Assembly: GCF_902703175.1 (NCBI RefSeq)
Contig: NZ_CACRYJ010000025.1
Span: 124,001 to 188,000 of the forward strand
Origin: Occultella aeris
Lineage (GTDB): Bacteria; Actinomycetota; Actinomycetes; Actinomycetales; Beutenbergiaceae
Direction of reading: 5' to 3'
Length of the DNA stretch: 64,000 bases
Numbering within the stretch: the first letter of the stretch is position 1; every line of letters begins with the position of its first letter. The notes below the pieces were generated by a model that saw nothing but the letters and a program-made list of their open reading frames with translations, made no database searches and was not told the DNA's origin. Shown in pieces: positions 40,669 to 49,465 of this stretch. Position numbers and translations under genes: made by a program.

Positions 40669-41675
40669 ACACGTCCATACGGCGGCGCAGGACCGCGACG
40701 GTCGTCGCCGCGTCCCTCGGCGCGACCCTGTTCCTGGCCGGCTGCGGCAGCAGTGATGAGCCCGCCGGCGCCGACCCCTCGGGATCCGGGTCGGAGGGTT
40801 ATCCGGTCACCGTCGACAGCGCGCACGGCGAGGTCACCGTCGACCAGGAGCCCGAGCGCATCGTCGTGATCGGCACCGACATCATCGATCTGCTGCACTC
40901 GATCGACGTGCAGCCCGTGGCCTTCTCCGGGTACGGGGACCCGGACGAGGAGGCGATGCTCGCTGCCTACCCCTGGGTCACCGGCCTTTACACCGGGCAG
41001 TTCGATGCCACCCTGGTCACAGCCGAGTACAAGGCCGACCCGGAGGCCATCGCCCTGCACGAGCCCGATCTCATCATCGGGACGCCGTACTACATCGAGG
41101 AGCAGCAGTACGAACAGCTCTCCGCGATCGCTCCCACCTACGTGGTCCCCTCCTCCTCCGCGGGCTGGGAGTGGACCGACACGCTGAGCGCCCTCGGCAA
41201 CCTCACCGGGAAGTCCGAGGAAGCCACGCAGGCGATCGCCGCCGTCGAGGATGAGTTCACCGCCGCCCGTGACCGGTTGACCGGGCTACAGGGCAGCACC
41301 CTGAGCATCGCCGACTACTGGGACGGCAGTCTGCGCCTGATGACCGCGTTCAGCTGGATCCAGGACCTCGGCCTGACGCCGGCCGAGAATCAGCCAGGGG
41401 CCGGTAGCGCGTTCGAGACCCTCTCCCTGGAGAACCTCGATCAGTTCGACGGCGACCTCGCCTTCATGATCACCTACTCCGAGGAGGACCGCGCCTCGCT
41501 GGAGGCCGACCCGCGCTATGCGGCGTTGCCCTCCGTGGAGGGGGCGAACCTGTTCTTCATCGACAGGTCGGTCATCGACGCCGGGGTGGGACCGGGCCCC
41601 GCGAGCCTGAGCTGGCTCCTGGAGCGGATCCTGCCGTTGCTCGAAGCCTCCGAGCTGAACGCCGGCGGCCAGTAG
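40665..41675 (+). CDS. Ferric-siderophore ABC transporter substrate-binding lipoprotein
   Basis: A 336-residue lipoprotein of the FecB/FepB type. A basic N-terminus, hydrophobic core and lipobox LAGC with lipidated C27 anchor it to the outer face of the membrane. The periplasmic-binding fold shows EPERIVVIGTDIIDLLHSIDVQPVAFSG, the LHEPDLIIGTPYYIEEQQYEQLSAIAPTYVV segment, and the C-terminal lobe PGPASLSWLLERILPLLE. It captures the iron-siderophore and passes it to the permeases. ATGA overlap with the SIP fusion shows co-translation. Confidence 0.9.
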   Translation: MNTSIRRRRTATVVAASLGATLFLAGCGSSDEPAGADPSGSGSEGYPVTVDSAHGEVTVDQEPERIVVIGTDIIDLLHSIDVQPVAFSGYGDPDEEAMLAAYPWVTGLYTGQFDATLVTAEYKADPEAIALHEPDLIIGTPYYIEEQQYEQLSAIAPTYVVPSSSAGWEWTDTLSALGNLTGKSEEATQAIAAVEDEFTAARDRLTGLQGSTLSIADYWDGSLRLMTAFSWIQDLGLTPAENQPGAGSAFETLSLENLDQFDGDLAFMITYSEEDRASLEADPRYAALPSVEGANLFFIDRSVIDAGVGPGPASLSWLLERILPLLEASELNAGGQ

Positions 41676-41697
41676 TCAACGACGAGAGTGGGATGTG

Positions 41698-42774
41698 ATG
41701 GTCTCCGGCACACATGCGCCGACAGCGCCCGGACCTGGCGCGAACGGCGCCCCGGTCGAGCGGCGACCGGTGGCGAGTTCGAACTCGCGTCGGTTCCTGG
41801 GTCTGCTCGTGGCGGTCGCCGTGCTGGTGGTCCTGGCTCTGGTGAGCGTGGCCGTGGGATCGAAGAACATCCCGCTCACTGTGGTCCTGGCCGCCCTGGC
41901 CGACCACACCGGCCAGGGCGATGCCTACGTGGTCTGGGACATGCGGATCCCGCGCACGGTCACCGGGCTGTGCGTCGGCATCGCGCTCGGGGTTGCCGGT
42001 GCGCTGATCCAGGCCCTGACTCGCAATCCGCTCGCGGACCCAGGGATCCTCGGGGTCAACGCCGGTGCGTCGTTCGCGGTCGCGCTCGGCGTCGCGGTGT
42101 TCGGCGTCAGCTCCATCAGCGGGTACGTGTGGTTTGCGTTCGCCGGGGCGCTGATCGTCACGGTCGCCGTGTACGTCATCGGATCGGCCGGGCGCGGCGG
42201 TGCCGATCCGGTTCAACTGACGCTCGCCGGGGTGGCACTCGGGGCCGTGCTGGGTGGGATCGTGACCGCGATGGTGCTGTTGGATCCCCAGGCGTTCGAC
42301 CGGATGCGCACCTGGAACGCCGGCAGCATCGTCGGGCGCGGTTGGGACATCCTGTTGCCGGTGCTGCCGTTCCTGGGGATCGGGGTGGTGCTGTCGGTCG
42401 TCGCGGCGACGGCGCTCAATGCGATCGCCCTCGGAGACGATCTGGCCAGATCACTGGGCGCCAACGTCACGCGCACCCGGATCATCGTGATCGTGGCGGT
42501 GACGCTGCTGGCCGGCGGGGCCACCGCGATCGCGGGGCCGATCGGCTTCGTCGGGCTCATGATCCCGCACATCGCCCGCTGGCTCACGGGTCCGGACCAG
42601 CGCTGGATCCTCGCCTACACGATGGTCCTCGCCCCGTCCCTCGTCCTGGCCGCCGACATCCTCGGACGCATCGTGAACCGCCCCGGCGAGTTTCCCGTCG
42701 GCATCGTCACCGCGATCGTCGGGGCGCCGGTCCTGATCGTCCTGGTCCGACGCAGGAGGGCCAGCGGACTATGA
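41698..42774 (+). CDS. FecCD-family siderophore permease, subunit 1
   Basis: A 358-residue permease of the BtuC/FecCD type with about nine to ten membrane helices. Marks are WDMRIPRTVTGLCVGIALGVAGALIQALTRNPLADPGILGVNAGAS and, near the end, GPIGFVGLMIPHIARWLTGPD, which contains the coupling helix that contacts the ATPase. ATG 41698 is used; GTG 41695 is one codon earlier. The next permease starts inside its stop (ATGA), so both membrane subunits are made together. Confidence 0.92.
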   Translation: MVSGTHAPTAPGPGANGAPVERRPVASSNSRRFLGLLVAVAVLVVLALVSVAVGSKNIPLTVVLAALADHTGQGDAYVVWDMRIPRTVTGLCVGIALGVAGALIQALTRNPLADPGILGVNAGASFAVALGVAVFGVSSISGYVWFAFAGALIVTVAVYVIGSAGRGGADPVQLTLAGVALGAVLGGIVTAMVLLDPQAFDRMRTWNAGSIVGRGWDILLPVLPFLGIGVVLSVVAATALNAIALGDDLARSLGANVTRTRIIVIVAVTLLAGGATAIAGPIGFVGLMIPHIARWLTGPDQRWILAYTMVLAPSLVLAADILGRIVNRPGEFPVGIVTAIVGAPVLIVLVRRRRASGL

Positions 42775-43868
42775 GCACGCCATCCCTGGACACCTCCACG
42801 GCCGTTCCCACGCGACCGCCGGCAGGAGTCGACTTCGGGCACCGCACGTTCGTGCTGCGTGGGGCCCGGTTCGGACTGCGGTGGCGGGCCAGGACGCTGG
42901 TCGTGGTCACGGTGCTCGCGGCCCTGACCGCGGCAGTGACCACCTGGGCGCTGGCCTCGGGCACCTATCCGCTCACTCCGGCGCAGGTGTGGGCCGCGCT
43001 GATGGACTCACCGGATGCGGGATTCGCGCGGATCGTGGTGGTCGAGTGGCGGCTGCCCCGCGCGCTGGCCGCGGTGGTCTTCGGTGCCGCGCTCGGCGTG
43101 GCCGGGGCGGTATTCCAGTCGCTGACCCGCAACCCCTTGGCCAGCCCGGACATCATCGGGTTCTCCACCGGGGCCTACACCGGCGCGCTGATCGTGATCA
43201 TTCTCACCGGTGGCTCCTACCTGCAGGTCGCCGGCGGCGCCCTGGTCGGTGGCATCGCGACCGCGGCCATGGTGTACCTGCTGGCGTGGCGTCGCGGAGT
43301 GCAGGGCTTCCGTCTGATCATCGTCGGCATCGCGATCAGTGCCGTGCTGGGGTCGTTCAACACCTGGCTCATGCTCACCGCGGACCTGGAGGTCGCTATG
43401 AGCGCCGCGGTCTGGGGCGCCGGCACCCTCAGCGGAAGCACCTGGGAACACGTCGCCATCGGCGGTGCCGGCGTCGCTGTTCTCCTCGCAGCGATGGCAT
43501 TCCTCGCGCCCGGGCTACGTCAGCTGGAACTCGGTGACGACGCCGCCATGGCCACCGGCGCCCGCGCCGAACCCGTCCGGCTCGCGGTCATCGTGATCGG
43601 GGTCGCGTTGACCGCAACCGTGACCGCCGCCGCGGGACCCATCACCTTCGTCGCGTTGGCGGCACCGCAGATCGCCCGTCGGGTGGCCCGCACCCCGGGC
43701 GTCACCCTCGTGCCCGCCGCGTGCACCGGAGCACTGCTCCTCGCCGCATCCGACCTCATCGCGCAGCATCTGCTGCCGGTCACCCTGCCGGTCGGGCTCA
43801 TCACCGTGATCATCGGCGGCGGGTACCTCGTCTGGCTCATCGTCCACGAGATCCGGCGCCGCGCATGA
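42771..43868 (+). CDS. FecCD-family siderophore permease, subunit 2
   Basis: A 365-residue partner of the preceding permease. It begins with a ~35-residue cytoplasmic extension, then shows WRLPRALAAVVFGAALGVAGAVFQSLTRNPLASPDIIGFSTGAY and the coupling region GPITFVALAAPQIARRVAR. Two different FecCD subunits pair to form the channel. ATG 42771 overlaps the upstream stop by 4 bases, and the gene's stop overlaps an ATG at 43865 that precedes the ATPase. Confidence 0.92.
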   Translation: MSTPSLDTSTAVPTRPPAGVDFGHRTFVLRGARFGLRWRARTLVVVTVLAALTAAVTTWALASGTYPLTPAQVWAALMDSPDAGFARIVVVEWRLPRALAAVVFGAALGVAGAVFQSLTRNPLASPDIIGFSTGAYTGALIVIILTGGSYLQVAGGALVGGIATAAMVYLLAWRRGVQGFRLIIVGIAISAVLGSFNTWLMLTADLEVAMSAAVWGAGTLSGSTWEHVAIGGAGVAVLLAAMAFLAPGLRQLELGDDAAMATGARAEPVRLAVIVIGVALTATVTAAAGPITFVALAAPQIARRVARTPGVTLVPAACTGALLLAASDLIAQHLLPVTLPVGLITVIIGGGYLVWLIVHEIRRRA

Positions 43869-43897
43869 ACCCGTCCTGGCAGAAGGAGAGACCGCTG

Positions 43898-44761
43898 ATG
43901 ACCCAGATCACCGACCCTCGCGTCACGCCGGCGCCCACGACCGCACCCGTCGCCGGTGGTGCAAGGCTGCAGGTGGAGTCCGTAACGATCGGGTACGACA
44001 GGCACGTCATCTCCGAGGCCCTCTCGGTGTCGATCCCGGACGAGTCCTTCACGGTGATCGTCGGGCCGAACGCCTGCGGGAAGTCGACCCTGCTGCGAGG
44101 TCTGTCGCGCCTGCTGCGCCCGAGCACCGGCCAGGTGATCCTCGACGGGGCCGACATCGCCTCGTTCAGGGCGAAGGAGGTCGCGCGCCGCCTGGGTCTG
44201 CTGCCGCAGTCGTCGATCGCCCCGGAAGGGATCACCGTGGCCGACCTGGTGGCCCGTGGCCGCTATCCCCACCAGGGGCTGATCCGGCAGTGGACCGAGA
44301 CCGACGAGTACGCCGTCCTCGACGCGATGGCAGCGACGGGCGTCACCGATCTGTCCGGCCGGCTCGTCGACGAGCTGTCCGGGGGGCAGCGCCAGCGGGT
44401 GTGGGTGGCCATGGTGCTCGCCCAGCAGACACCCATCATGCTGCTGGACGAGCCAACGACGTTCCTGGACATCACCCATCAGATCGAACTGCTGGAACTG
44501 TTCACCGACCTGCACCACGACGGCCGCACCCTCGTGGCCGTGCTGCATGACCTGAACCACGCCGCCCGGTACGGATCGCACCTGATCGCGATGAAGGAAG
44601 GCGCCGTCGTCGCCGAGGGCGCCCCGGCCGAGATCGTCACCGCCGAGATGGTGGAGGCGGTCTTCGGCCTCAAGTGCCTGGTGGTACCCGACCCGGTCTC
44701 CGGCACCCCGTCGGTGGTGCCGCTGGGCCGCGACCGTGGCCGGCCACGTCCGAACCGGTGA
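43898..44761 (+). CDS. Ferric-siderophore ABC transporter ATP-binding protein
   Basis: A 287-residue FepC/FhuC-type ATPase that powers the importer. Walker A is GPNACGKST (56-64), the Q-loop sits in LGLLPQSS, the signature is LSGGQRQR and Walker B is IMLLDEPTTFLD, with the H-switch in AVLHDLNHA. ATG 43898 has a strong AGAAGGAGAG ribosome binding site; an earlier ATG (43865) overlaps the permease stop but has none. This completes a SIP fusion-SBP-permease-permease-ATPase operon under an iron box. Confidence 0.92.
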   Translation: MTQITDPRVTPAPTTAPVAGGARLQVESVTIGYDRHVISEALSVSIPDESFTVIVGPNACGKSTLLRGLSRLLRPSTGQVILDGADIASFRAKEVARRLGLLPQSSIAPEGITVADLVARGRYPHQGLIRQWTETDEYAVLDAMAATGVTDLSGRLVDELSGGQRQRVWVAMVLAQQTPIMLLDEPTTFLDITHQIELLELFTDLHHDGRTLVAVLHDLNHAARYGSHLIAMKEGAVVAEGAPAEIVTAEMVEAVFGLKCLVVPDPVSGTPSVVPLGRDRGRPRPNR

Positions 44762-44777
44762 GGCCGACGCTCGAACG

Positions 44778-45212
44778 CTACCGGTGATCCCTTGCGACCT
44801 CGGTGAGCCACCGTCGCTGCCTGCGGGTCTCCACAGCGCGGGGGTGGTAGTGCTCGCGCACCCAGGCCACGGCATCCTCGGCGCCGATCCCTGCTTCGAT
44901 CGCGAGCGCGGCAAGAGCCGTCCCGGTCCGGCCGACGCCGGCACCGCAGGCGACCTCGACCCGCTCCGAGCCGGCCCGGCGGTGAGCCTCGCGCAGGGCA
45001 TCCATCGCGTCCTCGGTGGACGCGGGCAGGCCGAAATCGCGCCAGCGGACCCACCGGTACGGCCAGCCCTCGAGCCGGGGATCGCGGCCCAGCAGGTAGA
45101 CGGCGAAGTCCGGAGCGGGCACGTCCCCGCGGGGTCGGCGCCAGCCGGTCCCGCGGACCCGACGACCATCGGGAAGCTCCACCACCCCGCCACCTGGATC
45201 CCACGTGCTCAC
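44778..45212 (-). CDS. Tyrosine/dual-specificity phosphatase-like protein
   Basis: A 144-residue protein with the cysteine phosphatase P-loop CGAGVGRTGT (CX5R), plus the following GTALAALAIEAGIG helix and the AVAWVREHYHPRAVETRRQRRW ending seen in this family. The upstream part carries the general-acid region PASTEDAMDALREAHR. GTG 45212 is preferred, with GGAG 4 bases upstream; GTG 45221 is possible. It is convergent with the siderophore ATPase gene and divergent from the LLM oxidoreductase. The substrate, protein or small phosphate ester, is not known. Confidence 0.83.
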   Translation of the reverse strand: MSTWDPGGGVVELPDGRRVRGTGWRRPRGDVPAPDFAVYLLGRDPRLEGWPYRWVRWRDFGLPASTEDAMDALREAHRRAGSERVEVACGAGVGRTGTALAALAIEAGIGAEDAVAWVREHYHPRAVETRRQRRWLTEVARDHR

Positions 45213-45268
45213 AGGCTCCACGGTAGTGGCTTGGAATAGTCCCTCCGTAGGTGCGGTTCGTCTCTGAC

Positions 45269-46084
45269 ATGGAGCTCGAAGTGGTGCTGCCCGACGAGTC
45301 GCCGACGATGTCCGTAGAAACGCTCGTCGACCTGGCTCGCGCGGCCGAGGATCTCGGGTACACCTGCGCGTGGCTGCCCGACCATGTGCTGCCGCCCGAT
45401 GAGTACGGCGCGACGTTCGGCGGGGTGTACGAGCCGCTCGTCACGATCGGGCATCTGGCCGCCGTCACCGAGCACCTACGGCTGGGCACCTCGGTGCTGG
45501 TCGCACCGCTGCGCAACCCGTTCGTCCTCGCCAAGCAGGTCGCCACCCTGCACCGACTCTCGGCGGGGCGGGTCGTGCTGGGCGTCGGGGGCGGTTGGAG
45601 TGAGCGGGAGTTCGACGCCGTCGGCGCCGTGTTCCGCGACCGGGGCGCGATCACCGACGACGTGCTGGCCCTGCTGCGCCACCTGTTCGATGCAGGCACC
45701 GCCCCGTACCAGGCCCGACGGTTCTCCTATCAGCACGGGGTGTTCGCCCCGGTCCCGGATGCCGGGGTGCAGATCATGGTCGGCGGCAACAGCGACGCGG
45801 CGCTGCGGCGCGCGGCGCGGTACGCCGACATCTGGCAGGGCATCCCCGCGACCCCGAGCGCCTTCACCGAACGGGCGCACAGACTCGCCGACCTCGCGGC
45901 CGGGCGCGACGTCGTGGCCGCGCTGCGGCTCGGCTGGGACGGTGCCACGCCGGTCGAGCACGTCGCCGATGAGGTCGCCGCGTACGCGGATGCGGGGGCC
46001 ATGCGGGTCGCGGTCCACTTCGGAGACTGGGTCGGCACGCGCGAACGGATGGAGGCGCTGGCCGCGGCGTTGGCCCGCCGCTGA
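45269..46084 (+). CDS. LLM-class F420-dependent oxidoreductase
   Basis: A 271-residue LLM enzyme of the short, F420-type subgroup. It opens with LEVVLPDESPTM and shows GYTCAWLPDHVLPPDEYG, LRLGTSVLVAPLRNPFVLAKQVATLHRLSAGRVVLGVGGGW, and VQIMVGGNSDAALRRAARYADIW. F420 use is inferred from subfamily, not proven. The start ATG 45269 is where the family begins; GTG 45251, with a GGAATAG -10-like box about 12 bases before it, would give a leaderless mRNA and six more residues. Confidence 0.85.
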   Translation: MELEVVLPDESPTMSVETLVDLARAAEDLGYTCAWLPDHVLPPDEYGATFGGVYEPLVTIGHLAAVTEHLRLGTSVLVAPLRNPFVLAKQVATLHRLSAGRVVLGVGGGWSEREFDAVGAVFRDRGAITDDVLALLRHLFDAGTAPYQARRFSYQHGVFAPVPDAGVQIMVGGNSDAALRRAARYADIWQGIPATPSAFTERAHRLADLAAGRDVVAALRLGWDGATPVEHVADEVAAYADAGAMRVAVHFGDWVGTRERMEALAAALARR

Positions 46085-46130
46085 CCGCGCCCACCTGGGT
46101 GCCACAGTCCTGGAGTTCGGATGCCGACCC

Positions 46131-46206
46131 TGGTGCCCCCGGCGCGATTCGAACGCGCGACCTACCGCTTAGGAGGCGGTTGCTCTATCCCCTGAGCTAC
46201 GGGGGC
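46131..46206 (-). tRNA. tRNA-Arg(CCT)
   Basis: On the minus strand the gene starts GCCCCCGTAGCTCAGGGG. The anticodon stem CCGCC/GGCGG-like region encloses CTCCTAA, giving anticodon CCT (reads AGG, arginine). The T-arm is CGCGCGTTCGAATCGCGC, the acceptor GCCCCCG pairs with CGGGGGC, and A73 plus an encoded CCA end it. Confidence 0.95.
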
Positions 46207-46280
46207 CCAAGGTGGAAGACTACCGGCCCGGCGGCCCTCGAAGCGAAGCGGACGCCGGTGCGGTGTGACACCGTGGGGCC

Positions 46281-46742
46281 GTGCCCGCCACCGTCACCTC
46301 CCGCGTGATCGGCCTGGACGCCTCCGCCCTGTTCGACCGGGTCACGGCGCTGGCCAACCACGAGCGGCTGATCCCGCTGACGCGCATCTGCGCGCCGGCG
46401 CGCCGGCCACGCGTGGGCGACCGAGTGGTCGCCACGTCCGCGGGGGTGCTGCGGGACGTCATGCTGCTCACCCACTACGAGAGGCCCGACGGCGTCGCTG
46501 GCGAGAGCGCCGCCGTCGCCCCGGTCGGTCGGGCGGTGTATCGCAAACTCGGCCCGGTGCTGCTCGGCAGCGCGGAGATCGTCGTCACCGCCCTGGGGCC
46601 GGCGACGGCCCGCGTCGACTGGACCGAGGACGTGCGGCTGGTGGCGCCGTGGCGGCCGGCCGAGGCACTCGTGTGCCCCCTGCTCGGCCTGATGACGGCG
46701 CGCGCCCTGCGGCTGCTCGCGGAGGCCACCGAGCGCGGTTGA
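46281..46742 (+). CDS. SRPBCC-family protein
   Basis: A 153-residue protein with a likely START/Bet v 1-like (SRPBCC) hydrophobic-ligand fold: VIGLDASALFDRVTALANHERLIPLTRI opens the fold, then a central VGDRVVATSAGVLRDVMLLTHYERPDG beta region and ARVDWTEDVRLVAPWRPAEALVCPLLGLMTARALRLLAE, the long C-terminal helix. Similar proteins bind lipids or polyketides. GTG 46281 is assigned. It stands alone between the tRNA and the rocD leader. Confidence 0.75.
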   Translation: MPATVTSRVIGLDASALFDRVTALANHERLIPLTRICAPARRPRVGDRVVATSAGVLRDVMLLTHYERPDGVAGESAAVAPVGRAVYRKLGPVLLGSAEIVVTALGPATARVDWTEDVRLVAPWRPAEALVCPLLGLMTARALRLLAEATERG

Positions 46743-46989
46743 GGCCGGGCGCCCCAGCCATCACCCCCGACCACGGCCCCCGACCACGGCCCGCCAATCG
46801 TGATGGCGCGTCGAGCGCGCGCTTCCCACGTTGGACCGCGACCGGATCACGGGGCAACAACGCGGTCGGCCGTGGCGGGCGAGGGCCGTGGCGGGCGAGG
46901 CGACGGTGCATGGTGGCGCCGATCGCTAGCCGCGGCATGTCTCAACATGTGAGAATGGCGGGACTTCCGCTCACCCATCTGGAGGTTCG

Positions 46990-47115
46990 ATGAAGTACCG
47001 CCACGACCGGACGTGCACACCCGCGCACGCCGGCGTCCGCCGTCCGATCCGCTACCGCGCCACCGGCAACGCGCCGGCCCTGACCCACCGAGTCGCGCAG
47101 GTGATCGCAGCATGA
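46990..47115 (+). CDS. 41-residue Arg-rich ORF coupled to rocD
   Basis: ATG 46990 follows a strong GGAGG at 46981-46985 and opens a 41-residue frame ending TGA at 47113-47115, which overlaps the rocD start ATG at 47112. Seven of the 41 residues are Arg (RRPIRYR in the middle). No family is recognised. The arrangement is that of a translated leader whose reading controls the next gene, or of a small coupled protein. Confidence 0.55.
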   Translation: MKYRHDRTCTPAHAGVRRPIRYRATGNAPALTHRVAQVIAA

Positions 47116-48278
47116 GCGCCCTCGCGGTCAACTACGCCCCGCTCGACATCGACATCGCCGACGGCGAGGGCGTGTGGATCACCGACACCGCCGGCAACCG
47201 CTACATCGACTGCCTCGCGGGGTACTCGGCGCTGAACTTCGGCCATCGCAACCCCGAGCTCACGGCGGCCGCGCACGCCCAGCTGGACCGGGTCACGCTC
47301 ACCGCACGCGCGATCGGCAACGACCGCCTGCTCCCGTTCGCCGAGGCCGTCACCGCGCTCACCGGCACCGAGATGCTCCTGCCGATGAACACCGGCGCCG
47401 AGGCTGTGGAGACCGCCATCAAGACGGCCCGCAAGTGGGGCTACGACGTCAAGGGCGTGCCACGCTACGACGCCACGATCATCGTGGCTGCGAACGCGTT
47501 CCACGGCCGCACCACGACGATAATCTCGATGTCCACGGACCCGGAGGCCCGGGAAGGGTTCGGCCCCTACACGCCGGGGTTCCGGGTGGTGCCCTACGGG
47601 GACCCTGCCGCCGTGGCCGAGGCGATCGACGAGACCACCGTGGCCGTGCTCGTCGAACCCGTGCAGGGCGAGGCCGGGGTGATCATCCCGCCCGAGGACT
47701 ACCTCGGGGCGATCAGGGCCACCTGCACGGCCGCGAATGTGCTCCTGGTGCTGGACGAGATCCAGTCCGGGCTCGGCCGCACCGGGGCGACCCTCACCCA
47801 GGACCTGTCCGGGGTGCGAGCGGACCTGACCACGCTCGGCAAGGCGCTCGGCGGCGGCATCATCCCGACGTCGGCGCTGGTCGGCCGCAGGGACGTGATC
47901 GAGGTCGTCACCGCGGGTACGCACGGCTCGACCTTCGGCGGCAACCCGCTCGCCTGCGCCGTCGGCCTCGCGGTCACGAAGATCCTCGGCACCGGCTACT
48001 ACCAGGAGCGGGCGCGCACGCTGAGCCCGATCCTCGCCGAGCGGGCCAAGGACCTGGTGGCCGAGGGGCTGCTCACCGATGTGCGCTGCCTCGGGCTGTG
48101 GATGGGCGTGGACGTGGCGAACCTGACCGGGCGCCAGGTGAGCATCAGGCTGGCCGAGCGGGGCGTGATCGCCAAGGAGACCCACGGCAACACCATCCGG
48201 TTCGCACCGCCCCTGTGCGTCACCGAGGACGAGTTGCACCAGGTCATGGACGCACTCACGGCCGCCCTTCGAGCGTGA
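47112..48278 (+). CDS. rocD: Ornithine aminotransferase
   Basis: A 388-residue class III PLP aminotransferase converting ornithine and 2-oxoglutarate to glutamate semialdehyde. Ornithine-type signatures are DCLAGYSALNFGHRNPELTAAAHAQLDRVTLTARA, PMNTGAEAVETAIKTARKWGYDVKGVP, VEPVQGEAGVIIPP, VLDEIQSGLGRTG and the PLP-lysine segment TLGKALGGG. It links ornithine from arginine breakdown to proline or glutamate. Its ATG overlaps a 41-codon leader ORF, so translation is coupled. Confidence 0.92.
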   Translation: MSALAVNYAPLDIDIADGEGVWITDTAGNRYIDCLAGYSALNFGHRNPELTAAAHAQLDRVTLTARAIGNDRLLPFAEAVTALTGTEMLLPMNTGAEAVETAIKTARKWGYDVKGVPRYDATIIVAANAFHGRTTTIISMSTDPEAREGFGPYTPGFRVVPYGDPAAVAEAIDETTVAVLVEPVQGEAGVIIPPEDYLGAIRATCTAANVLLVLDEIQSGLGRTGATLTQDLSGVRADLTTLGKALGGGIIPTSALVGRRDVIEVVTAGTHGSTFGGNPLACAVGLAVTKILGTGYYQERARTLSPILAERAKDLVAEGLLTDVRCLGLWMGVDVANLTGRQVSIRLAERGVIAKETHGNTIRFAPPLCVTEDELHQVMDALTAALRA

Positions 48279-48357
48279 GGGGGCCAGACGGCCGGCCCGA
48301 GTGCTGACGGGGCCTCGGGCCGGTCCGGGCCCGAGGTTGCTCAGAACTCGGTGCCGG

Positions 48358-49290
48358 TCACGGCCGGCGCTTCCAGCCCATCGCGATCGGTGGCAGGCCC
48401 TCGTCCGCCACCCGCGTCGGCACGACCATCACCGGGCACGCCGAATGGTGCAGCACCTGCTGGGAGGTGCTGCCGAGCAGCATCCCGGCGAAGCCGCCGC
48501 GCCCGCGCGAGCCGACGACGACCAGGTCGACGGCGGTGGAGAACTCCGAGAGCAGGGCGGCGCCGTTGCCGTCCAGGGCGTGTCGTCGCACGGTCAGGTC
48601 CCGGCCTTCGAGGGCATGGTCGACGGCGACGTTCAGTCCTTCCTTGACGTCGGCGAGCACCCCCTCCCGGTCCACGGACGCCGGCAGCCAGCCGAGCAGC
48701 CCGGCGCCGGCACCGATCGGTACGGCCACCACCGCCGTCAGCTCGGCGCCCCAGACCTCGGCCTCCTCGATGGCCCGGGTCAGGGCGACCTTGGCCGAAT
48801 CCGAACCGTCGACGCCCACCACGATCCGCTTGACCGGGATCGGGGTCTCCTCCCCCTCGCGCAGGGGCACCACCACCGTGGGGCAGTGCGCGTGCGCGGG
48901 CAGCGCCGAGGAGACGGTGCCGAGGATACGCTCGGCGAACCCGCTCGTGCCCCGGGTGCCGACCACCGCCAGGCACACCTGCTTCGTCAGGTCCACCAGC
49001 ACGCCGGCGGCGTCGCCGGTCTCGAGGGCGCTGGTCACGTCCACTCCACGACCGCTGACGCGCTCGATCGCCTCATCGAGGACCGCCTGCGCACCCTCGC
49101 GGATCGCGGTGTCATCGAGCGTGGCGTAACCGCCGTCGAGCGAGGCCGCCGCGAACGTCGGCAACGCGTACGCACACACCAGGTGCAACCGCCAACCGAC
49201 CCGCTTCGCCTGGGCGACCGCCCAGTCCAGGGCGTTCAGACTCGCCGCTGAGCCATCCACCCCGACAAGGACCACCTGTTCGTGTTCCAT
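48358..49290 (-). CDS. Double universal stress protein (Usp-Usp)
   Basis: A 310-residue protein with two Usp domains in tandem, about residues 4-142 and 155-298. Each has the ATP-binding motif G-2x-G-9x-G-S/T: VGTRGTSGFAERILGTVS and VGSRGRGGFAGMLLGSTS, so both halves should bind ATP. Tandem Usp proteins are common in actinobacteria and often respond to hypoxia or energy stress. ATG 49290 is the start. It is convergent with rocD and forms its own unit. Confidence 0.93.
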   Translation of the reverse strand: MEHEQVVLVGVDGSAASLNALDWAVAQAKRVGWRLHLVCAYALPTFAAASLDGGYATLDDTAIREGAQAVLDEAIERVSGRGVDVTSALETGDAAGVLVDLTKQVCLAVVGTRGTSGFAERILGTVSSALPAHAHCPTVVVPLREGEETPIPVKRIVVGVDGSDSAKVALTRAIEEAEVWGAELTAVVAVPIGAGAGLLGWLPASVDREGVLADVKEGLNVAVDHALEGRDLTVRRHALDGNGAALLSEFSTAVDLVVVGSRGRGGFAGMLLGSTSQQVLHHSACPVMVVPTRVADEGLPPIAMGWKRRP

Positions 49291-49420
49291 GACCGCTTCA
49301 CCGCCGTTCCTTTGTCATCTCTTTGACCATTGTGCCCCGTCCGGGCGCACCACGCAGCCTTGCCCACGCGTGATCGGCGAACTGAAACGAGAAGTTAACC
49401 CGCCCGGAAAAGACGAATGA

Positions 49421-49443
49421 CCCGCCCCCTGATCGGGGGCGGG
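49421..49443 (-). terminator. Terminator of the NlpC/P60 gene
   Basis: CCCGCCCCC pairs perfectly with GGGGGCGGG around TGATC, just after the stop of the minus-strand gene. Read on the minus strand, a T-rich stretch (CGTCTTTTCC) follows within 10 bases. Confidence 0.85.
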
Positions 49444-49465
49444 CCAGTCGCGGCGGGGATCGTGC

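Noticed and set aside
41688-43868. A single 726-codon frame spanning both siderophore permeases
   Set aside because: The first part is out of frame with the FecCD permease that occupies it; only the part from 42771 is real.
46743-46900. Short tandem repeats (CCCCCGACCACGG and a 16-bp unit) before the rocD leader
   Set aside because: They are short GC-rich repeats without an evident role; too common in such DNA to interpret.
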